The notes under the pieces are model-generated. The model had not been told where the DNA came from, ran no database searches, and worked only from the letters and a program-made list of their open reading frames with translations. From Vulcanimicrobiia bacterium (GTDB lineage: Bacteria > Vulcanimicrobiota > Vulcanimicrobiia > Vulcanimicrobiales > Vulcanimicrobiaceae), in contig JANWKW010000153.1 in the NCBI GenBank assembly GCA_025451135.1, positions 1 through 12,228 on the forward strand: a DNA stretch of 12,228 bases. The letters are read 5' to 3'. This document shows, piece by piece, positions 7,823-12,228 of this stretch; the first letter of the stretch is position 1; every line of letters starts with the position of its first letter. A program made the translations under genes and the position numbers.

Positions 7823-7834
7823 TATAGTCGTCCT
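7823..7834 (+). promoter_or_regulatory. Putative -10 element for a leaderless AKR transcript (shared with thrS?)
   Basis: TATAGT at 7823-7828 ends 6 nt before the ATG at 7835 with no Shine-Dalgarno, suggesting a leaderless message. A TTGGGG at 7796-7801 could be a -35, but the 21-bp spacing is long. On the opposite strand the same bases read CTATACC and could serve as the thrS -10, giving a leader of roughly 40 nt; this second reading is weaker. Confidence 0.4.
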
Positions 7835-8698
7835 ATGGATTTGACGATCGATGCTTCGGCGGCGGGGACATTCCGGCTCGGTGGGGAGCTGGCGGTCCAC
7901 CGGCTCGGATTCGGCGGGATGCGGCTGTGCGGGCCGGGCGTGTGGGATTGGCCGGCGGATCGCGAGAACGCGCTCGCCGTCTTGAGCCGCGCCGTCGAGG
8001 TCGGGGTGAACTTCATCGACACGGCCGACGCGTACGGGCCCGAGGTCAACGAGCGTCAGATCGCTCAGGCGCTGCATCCCTATCCCGACGGACTGGTGAT
8101 CGCGACCAAGGGCGGGCTGGTGCGGTCGGGTCCGGGGCAGTGGGAGCGCGACGCGCGGCCGGAGCGGCTGCGGCTGTGCTGCGACGAGAGCCTGCAGCGG
8201 CTGCGGCTCGAACGCATCGATCTCTATCAACTGCACGCGCCGGATACGAAGGTGCCGTTGGCCGATCAGATCGGCACGCTAAAGTAGATGGAGGTCGTCG
8301 GGACGATCCGCTTCATCGGCGTCTCGATCGTCACGCTCGAACATCTGCGCGAAGCACAGCTGATCGAGGACGTGGTCTCGGTGCAGAACCCGTACAACGT
8401 CGGCAACCGACACGGCAACGAAGCGCTGCTGGCCGCGTGCGAGAACGACGCGATCGCGTTCATCCCGTACTTCCCGCTCGACGGCGGCGATCTGGACACG
8501 GTGAAGGCGCTCGAACCGATCGCGCGGGCGCACGACGCGACGACCTGGCAGGTGGCGCTGGCGTGGCTGCTGCACCGCTCGCCGGTGATGCTGCCGATCC
8601 CGGGGACGTCGTCGCTCGCCCATCTCGACGAGAACGTGGCGGCGGCCTCGCTCGAGCTTTCGAAGGAAGAGTACGCGACGCTCGACGCGCTAGCCTAA
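7835..8698 (+). pseudogene. Aldo/keto reductase interrupted by in-frame TAG (pyridoxal-reductase-like)
   Basis: The 288-codon frame reads as a complete aldo/keto reductase except for TAG at codon 151 (8285-8287). Before the stop lie the catalytic tetrad D62 and Y67 (FIDTADAYG), K92 (ATKGG) and H134 (YQLHAPD). After it lie IRFIGVS, QNPYN, FIPYFPL, QVALAWLL and IPGTSSLAHLDEN, typical of the C-terminal NADPH-binding half. Resemblance, from memory, is closest to E. coli YdbC/PdxI, an NADPH-dependent pyridoxal reductase; there the stop aligns with a Glu, so GAG to TAG is a likely single change. No other lesion is visible on either side, so the event is recent, or the stop is read through, or it is a sequence error. 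An ATG follows the TAG directly and could restart a 136-residue distal product (8288-8698). The 150-residue N-terminal product alone lacks half the barrel. Confidence 0.85.
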
Positions 8699-9619
8699 CC
8701 GTTCGCGGCCGTGCGGGACGGCGAAGTCCTGGAGCGGACCGATCGGGACGATGCGGGTCGGGTTGATGTCGTCGTGCGTGCAGTAGTAATGGCGCTTGAT
8801 GTGATCGAAGTCGACCGTCTCGCCGACGCCGTCATATTGGTAGAGGTCGCACAGGTAGCCGAACAGGTTCGGATAGTCGTAGATCCGGCGCAGATTGCAC
8901 TTGAAATGCCCGACGTAGACGGCGTCGAAGCGGATCAAGGTGACGAACGTCCGCCAATCCGTCTCGAGCGGCGTCGCTCCGAAGAGGTAGCGACGGGTGG
9001 CCAGGCGTGCGTCGAGCGCATCGAGCGTCGAGAAGACCTGGCGGGCGGCGCGTTCGTAGGCGCCCTGCTCGGTCGCGAAGCCGGCCTTGTAGACGCCGTT
9101 GTTGAGGCTCTCGTAGACGAGCGCGTTGAGCGCGTCGATCTCTTCGCGGTGGCGCACCGGATAGAGGTCGGGGCCGCCGCCGCCGACGGCGCCGAAGGCG
9201 GTCTCGAGCATGCGCATGATATGGTCGTCGTCGTTGCTGACGATCCGCTCGGTCTGCTTGTCCCAGAGGACCGGGACGGTCACGCGCCCGCGGTAGGCCG
9301 GATCGGTCGCGCGATACGCCTCGCTCAGGTAGCGGAAACCGTTGACCGGATCGGGTTCGAAGAAGCGCCATCCGCGTTCGTCGCGGATCGGGTCGACCAC
9401 CGTCATGCCGATCGCGTCCTCGAGGCGCTCGAGTTTGCGCACGATGATGGTGCGGTGGGCCCACGGGCAAGCGAGCGAGACGTAGAGATGATAGCGTCCG
9501 GCTTCGGCCGGGAATCCGCTGCTCCCGTCGGCGGTGACCCAGTCGGTGAAAGCGTCGCCCTGACGTTCGAACTGCCCGTCGGATGATTGTTCGTCGGGGA
9601 ACTGCGGCTTGGCTGTCAT
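8690..9619 (-). CDS. Glutathionyl-hydroquinone reductase-like glutathione S-transferase
   Basis: This cytosolic enzyme of the omega-like GST / ECM4-YqjG-PcpF group reduces glutathionyl-hydroquinones through an active-site cysteine. The 309-residue length is normal for the group. Visible are the N-terminal thioredoxin fold with SLACPWAHR (catalytic C51), the cis-Pro strand TVPVLWD (114-120), and C-terminal family signatures: VYVGHFKCN (234-242), YDYPNLFGYLCDLYQ (247-261), HIKRHYY (273-279) and INPTRIVPIGP (285-295). At the glutathione gamma-Glu contact, where NES is usual, the protein reads NDDD (129-132). The stop lies 9 nt inside the end of the convergent AKR gene. The 5' end is divergent from the HHE-like gene at 9748, and no Shine-Dalgarno is obvious. 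The family is secure. Whether the host makes glutathione cannot be judged from the window. Confidence 0.93.
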   Translation of the reverse strand: MTAKPQFPDEQSSDGQFERQGDAFTDWVTADGSSGFPAEAGRYHLYVSLACPWAHRTIIVRKLERLEDAIGMTVVDPIRDERGWRFFEPDPVNGFRYLSEAYRATDPAYRGRVTVPVLWDKQTERIVSNDDDHIMRMLETAFGAVGGGGPDLYPVRHREEIDALNALVYESLNNGVYKAGFATEQGAYERAARQVFSTLDALDARLATRRYLFGATPLETDWRTFVTLIRFDAVYVGHFKCNLRRIYDYPNLFGYLCDLYQYDGVGETVDFDHIKRHYYCTHDDINPTRIVPIGPLQDFAVPHGRERLG

Positions 9620-9643
9620 GGGTATGAGGTTCTTTACCGGGGG

Positions 9644-9677
9644 TTGACATCCAGCCTGGCCAAGGCTGAGTTATACT
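9644..9677 (+). promoter_or_regulatory. Putative promoter for the second HHE gene
   Basis: A consensus-like TTGACA (9644-9649) and TATACT (9672-9677) lie upstream of the TTG start at 9748. Their spacing is 22 bp, longer than the usual 17, so they may not act as a pair; the TATACT alone is a good -10 candidate. A start near 9684 would give a leader of about 65 nt. Confidence 0.35.
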
Positions 9678-9747
9678 GCCGATCAACGCGCCGGGTGACG
9701 CGCGCAACGCAACATCTTCCGCTCGTTCGAGTGGAGAAGGACCAGCC

Positions 9748-10161
9748 TTGCAGACTTCGATCTATCGCCGCCAGCACGACGAACTCGGACGACTCGTCGG
9801 AGCGCTCGCCGCGATCCTCGAGACGGGGACTCCCGCCGACCTCCGTACCGCGCTCGCGCGGCTCGCGGGCGTGCTCAAAGTCCACCTGGCCATGGAGGAC
9901 AAGAACATGTATCCCCGTCTGCTGGAACATGCGGATCCGGGCGTCCGGTCGTTGGCCACGGAGTACCGCCGGACGATGAGCGACCTCGCCCCGGCGTTCA
10001 CGAGCTACTACGACCGGTGGAGCGAGACCGCGATCGAACGCGACCGGCGCGGGTTCGCGGAAGCGACGAAGGGCATCGCGGCGGCACTGGCAGCGCGCAT
10101 CTCGCTCGAGAACGACAATCTCTACGCGATGGTCGATCGCGAGTCGATCGCCGTCGACTGA
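9748..10161 (+). CDS. Divergent hemerythrin-like (HHE) protein
   Basis: The 137-residue helical protein resembles an HHE domain. H10 (RRQHDELGRL) and H46/E50/Y55 (KVHLAMEDKNMYP) match the first two ligand-bearing helices. The third-helix His is missing, and the fourth-helix HxxxE reads R117xxxE121 (RISLENDNLY). Only part of a di-iron site is therefore obvious: it may bind one metal, use other ligands, or have a structural or regulatory role. The start is TTG, justified by a strong Shine-Dalgarno (GGAGAAGG, 9733-9740, 7 nt upstream). It is only distantly similar to the HHE protein encoded at 2467 and is not a recent duplicate. It is a single-gene unit between the divergent GST gene and a hairpin at its own stop codon. 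Confidence 0.85.
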   Translation: MQTSIYRRQHDELGRLVGALAAILETGTPADLRTALARLAGVLKVHLAMEDKNMYPRLLEHADPGVRSLATEYRRTMSDLAPAFTSYYDRWSETAIERDRRGFAEATKGIAAALAARISLENDNLYAMVDRESIAVD

Positions 10162-10178
10162 GCGCCGAGGTGGCGCTC
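10160..10178 (+). terminator. Hairpin at the end of the HHE-like gene
   Basis: GAGCGCC (10160-10166) and GGCGCTC (10172-10178) form a perfect 7-bp stem with a 5-nt loop, beginning within the TGA stop. No T-run follows, so it is not a canonical intrinsic terminator. It may stall transcription or protect the 3' end. Confidence 0.45.
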
Positions 10179-10229
10179 GGTCGGTCGTGGCAGTTCGGTT
10201 CGCTCTTAAGACGGATTCGATCGAGCAAT

Positions 10230-10245
10230 TGTATGCATGCGTACA
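10230..10245. promoter_or_regulatory. 16-bp near-palindrome, possible operator
   Basis: TGTATGCATGCGTACA is symmetric except for one base pair and lies 62 bp before the GTG of the stalk/barrel gene, in an AT-richer gap. Such a dyad is a typical binding site for a dimeric regulator. No regulator gene is adjacent and no promoter could be placed confidently. Confidence 0.35.
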
Positions 10246-10248
10246 TCT

Positions 10249-10272
10249 ATTGTCCGTGGAGACAGGGACAAT
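10249..10272. repeat. Inverted repeat ATTGTCC / GGACAAT
   Basis: A 7-bp perfect inverted repeat (10249-10255 and 10266-10272) flanks a 10-nt spacer, directly after the near-palindrome at 10230. It could be an operator, an RNA hairpin in the leader of the downstream operon, or the end of a lost mobile element. It is followed by the short dyads AGGTGACACCT (10276-10286) and GTGACTCAC (10320-10328). Confidence 0.5.
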
Positions 10273-10306
10273 GAAAGGTGACACCTCCCTAAAAGTTTGA
10301 TCGAAA

Positions 10307-11560
10307 GTGGTAATCGTGGGTGACTCACGGATAGGCCGGTTCGCGTTGACCGGTATACTTTGCGCGTTTGCAGCGGGCGGCGTTGCGGGCGCCCAGGCGG
10401 CTCCCCAGTTCGGAAGCCCGCCATCGGGTGAGTACCCGATCATCTACAACGACCACAACGTCTACGCGACTCCCGATCTGCTCAAGCAGAACCGGGTGCT
10501 GGCCGCGTTCGTGAAGGATGGGGTCATCTACGTCCCGCTGCGCAGCATGTTCGAGCAGATGGGCGCGACCGTCACGGCATCGCCGGACGGGATGCGGTTC
10601 ACGGCCGTCAAGCCGGGGGCGACCGTCTCGGTCGCGGTCGGCGACAGCACGGTCACCATCAACGGCGAGACCCGACCGCTGGACGTCCCGCCCATCGTCT
10701 ATCACGGCGTCGTCCTGGTCCCGGTGCGCGTCATCTCCGAAGCCCTCGGCGCGTACGTGCAGTGGGTGGGCGACCGGCGCATCGTCGTCGTGCGGTATAT
10801 CCCCGCGACGCCCGCGCCGACGCCGACGCCGACGCCCGTTCCGATCGTGACCCCGGAACCGACGCCGACCCCGAGCCCGACGCCGACCCCCGGCTATACC
10901 GCGTTCGTCCAGGCGGCGCTCGGTGCCGGCAGCAACTACAACGAGTTCTCGTCCGGTCAGTATTGCCCACGGACCTACTTGGCGAGCGGCGCGTGGATCA
11001 TCGGCGACTCGCATTTCGCGGTCAAGGTCGACTATCGCGGCGACTCGTATGTGACCAACAGCAATCTCACCGACAATCTCGGGAACCAGTACACGCGCTT
11101 TTCGACCATCGACGGCGGCACCGCGTATACGCCGGTGTTCCTGGCCAGACAGAGCACGCTCGACGGCCGCCTGCTGTATCAGATCGCCCCGGCGCACGTG
11201 TACGTCGGCATCGGCTATCTGCAGACGTCCACGAACTACGGCTATCCGCATCTGACCGCGGTCGGAGCCGGGCTCGAGAAGCTCCCCGATCTCCGGCCCG
11301 GCATCGGGTTCTACGGTTCGGCGTTCTACTATCCGAACGCGAACGGCACGTATACGGTCGGTTCCGGTCCCAACACCGGCACGGCGTTGCGGCAGAGCTA
11401 CCAGATCACGAAATACGATGTCGGAGCCACGCTCGCATTCCAGCATGCCCCGATCTACCTGTACGGCGGCTTCAGCGGTGATCGATACACCGCCCGGGAG
11501 CACGCACCAATCGATCAAACTCATGGCGGCCCATACCTTGGCCTCGGCATGAAGTTCTAG
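10307..11560 (+). CDS. Exported stalk-domain protein with Thr-Pro linker and putative C-terminal beta-barrel
   Basis: The 417-residue product has four parts. First is a signal peptide (about 8-31, cleavage near AQA|A). Second is a copper amine oxidase N-terminal-like 'stalk' region (about 45-165), recognisable by its two halves VYVPLRSMFEQMGATV-type (about 75-89) and VPVRVISEALGAYVQW (138-153). Third is a Thr-Pro linker (167-196). Fourth is a ~220-residue domain (197-417) rich in alternating aromatic/small residues and Gly turns (e.g. HVYVGIGYLQ, IYLYGGFS) ending in LGLGMKF; the terminal Phe is typical of outer-membrane beta-barrels. The likely location is therefore the outer membrane, with the stalk in the periplasm, perhaps contacting the wall. 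GTG at 10307 or GTG at 10316 are both possible starts; neither has a good Shine-Dalgarno. The DUF3494 lipoprotein gene follows after 12 bp. The stalk call is firm; the barrel is inference. Confidence 0.82.
   Translation: MVIVGDSRIGRFALTGILCAFAAGGVAGAQAAPQFGSPPSGEYPIIYNDHNVYATPDLLKQNRVLAAFVKDGVIYVPLRSMFEQMGATVTASPDGMRFTAVKPGATVSVAVGDSTVTINGETRPLDVPPIVYHGVVLVPVRVISEALGAYVQWVGDRRIVVVRYIPATPAPTPTPTPVPIVTPEPTPTPSPTPTPGYTAFVQAALGAGSNYNEFSSGQYCPRTYLASGAWIIGDSHFAVKVDYRGDSYVTNSNLTDNLGNQYTRFSTIDGGTAYTPVFLARQSTLDGRLLYQIAPAHVYVGIGYLQTSTNYGYPHLTAVGAGLEKLPDLRPGIGFYGSAFYYPNANGTYTVGSGPNTGTALRQSYQITKYDVGATLAFQHAPIYLYGGFSGDRYTAREHAPIDQTHGGPYLGLGMKF
10805..10894 (+). repeat. Thr-Pro linker repeat in stalk/barrel protein
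   Basis: A degenerate CCGACG/CCGACC hexamer array encodes residues 167-196 (TPTPTPVP and EPTPTPSPTPTP). It separates the stalk from the C-terminal domain and resembles the linkers at 5656-5715 and 11702-11761. Confidence 0.8.
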
Positions 11561-11572
11561 CCGGAGACAAGG

Positions 11573-12228
11573 ATGATGAAGATGTTACGCTCAGGTTCTA
11601 TCGCGGCGCTGGCCGTTCTGCTCGCGGTCGCGGGCTGCAGCGGCGGTTGCGGCAACTGCAACGTCCCGCCGATCAACGGCGCGACGGTGCCGCCGGGCGG
11701 CCCGACGCCGACCCCGACTCCGACCCCGACGCCCACTCCGACGCCGATCCCGACCCCGGTTCCGCTCGCATGCAACCAGGGCGCGGCGTCCATCCCGCTG
11801 GGTCCGGCGCTCGCGCCGTTCGCCCTGTTGGCGGGTTCGACGATCACCAACGTCGGCAATACGCTCGTCACGTACGCGCCCGGAGCGGTGACCGGACCGT
11901 TGAACGACGATCTGATCGGCGTCTCGCCGGGAACGGCGATCACCGGCTTCTATCCGCCCGGCACCGTCACCGACGGTCCGAACGCGATCTACGCGGCCGG
12001 CTACAACCCCAACACGGCCGTTCCGCTCGCGGCGCAGAACGCGCTCATTCCCGCGAACCTGCTCGTCGCGGCGAAGCCCGTGACGACGACGTTCGCGGGC
12101 GGCACCGATCTCTCGACCGCGAGCGTGCCGGGACATCCGACGGGCACGCTGCCCCCGGGCGTCTACAACTCGGCATCGACGCTGAGCATCATGTCCGGAA
12201 ACCTGACGCTCGACGGCGGCGGGAGCAC
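11573..12228 (+). CDS. Lipoprotein with DUF3494 (ice-binding-like) domain, 3' end outside window
   Basis: The frame is open from ATG 11573 to the window edge (218 codons, no stop). The signal peptide MMKMLRSGSIAALAVLLAVAGC ends in lipobox VAGC with Cys22, followed by a Cys-rich start (C26, C29) and a Thr-Pro linker (44-63). From about residue 73 the sequence follows the DUF3494 pattern: APFALLAGSTITN (81-93), IGVSPGTAITGFYPPGTV (115-132), an Ala-rich middle, then TGTLPPGVYNSAS (190-202) and GNLTLDGGGS. DUF3494 is a beta-helical fold known from ice-binding proteins, but many members have no shown ice activity and may be adhesins. A Shine-Dalgarno GGAG (11563-11566) lies 6 nt upstream; further ATGs at 11576 and 11582 are possible starts. 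It forms a probable operon with the stalk/barrel gene. Confidence 0.88.
   Translation, partial: MMKMLRSGSIAALAVLLAVAGCSGGCGNCNVPPINGATVPPGGPTPTPTPTPTPTPTPIPTPVPLACNQGAASIPLGPALAPFALLAGSTITNVGNTLVTYAPGAVTGPLNDDLIGVSPGTAITGFYPPGTVTDGPNAIYAAGYNPNTAVPLAAQNALIPANLLVAAKPVTTTFAGGTDLSTASVPGHPTGTLPPGVYNSASTLSIMSGNLTLDGGGS
11702..11761 (+). repeat. Thr-Pro linker repeat in DUF3494 lipoprotein
   Basis: Alternating CCG and ACN codons encode mostly Pro-Thr pairs (residues 44-63). It links the lipid-anchored N terminus to the DUF3494 domain, and slippage could vary the tether length. Confidence 0.8.

Larger units (their letters stand above)
10179..10306. other. AT-richer intergenic stretch with stacked dyads
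   Basis: No gene is visible here. Composition shifts clearly from the surrounding GC-rich coding DNA, especially in 10201-10306. Dyads follow one another: TCGATCGA (10217-10224), the 16-bp near-palindrome at 10230, the inverted repeat at 10249-10272 and AGGTGACACCT (10276-10286). It is probably the control region of the stalk/DUF3494 operon; a mobile-element end is the alternative. Confidence 0.5.

Noticed and set aside
6006..7844. Long plus-strand open frame (612 codons) opposite thrS
   Set aside because: It is exactly antisense to a clearly conserved ThrRS; low-complexity Val/Asp/Arg composition typical of GC-rich antisense frames.
8285..8287. Genome-wide recoding of TAG to an amino acid
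   Set aside because: TAG ends several well-placed genes here (55-57, 2118-2120, 2917-2919, 3876-3878, 8690-8692, 11558-11560), so it works as a normal stop.
10271..10300. Nine-residue ORF (MKGDTSLKV) as a leader peptide
   Set aside because: No Shine-Dalgarno; it lies within dyad sequence and shows no regulatory codon run; chance is sufficient.

Overview
This 12.2 kb window is GC-rich bacterial chromosome, densely packed with genes on both strands. I estimate well over 60% GC by eye. The likely source is an environmental, probably diderm bacterium. Several secreted proteins carry long Thr-Pro linkers, one has a copper-amine-oxidase-like 'stalk' domain, one has a DUF3494 (ice-binding-like) domain, and two genes look leaderless. 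That mix would suit a poorly cultured soil phylum such as Eremiobacterota (WPS-2), but this is inference and no taxonomic marker was compared.

Left part (1-2920): a small secreted protein and a MIP-family aquaporin lie on the minus strand. The aquaporin is divergent, by only 14 bp, from a plus-strand short-chain dehydrogenase. That gene overlaps a small cupin gene, and a hemerythrin-like (HHE) protein with a GTG start follows.

Middle (2916-7775): a tight minus-strand cluster is transcribed from 7775 towards 2916. Its order is thrS (threonyl-tRNA synthetase lacking the usual N-terminal TGS domain), a Thr-Pro-rich lipoprotein (GTGA stop/start overlap with thrS), an MFS transporter (7-nt gap) and a thioredoxin-reductase-like FAD protein with a CPYC motif (15-nt gap). 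It ends tail-to-tail against the HHE gene, the two stop codons sharing CTAG.

Right part (7835-10178): an aldo/keto reductase of the pyridoxal-reductase-like type is interrupted by an in-frame TAG at codon 151. It converges on a glutathionyl-hydroquinone-reductase-like GST. A second, divergent HHE-like protein with a TTG start follows, ending in a hairpin.

Right end (10179-12228): an AT-richer, palindrome-dense intergenic stretch precedes a probable two-gene surface operon. The first gene encodes a signal peptide, a stalk domain, a Thr-Pro linker and a putative C-terminal beta-barrel ending in Phe. The second encodes a lipoprotein with a Thr-Pro linker and a DUF3494 domain, cut off by the window edge. 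This pair is the best candidate here for an undescribed system. The rest is a stress and redox-flavoured set (SDR, AKR, GST, TrxR-like, two HHE proteins, cupin) around a housekeeping synthetase.
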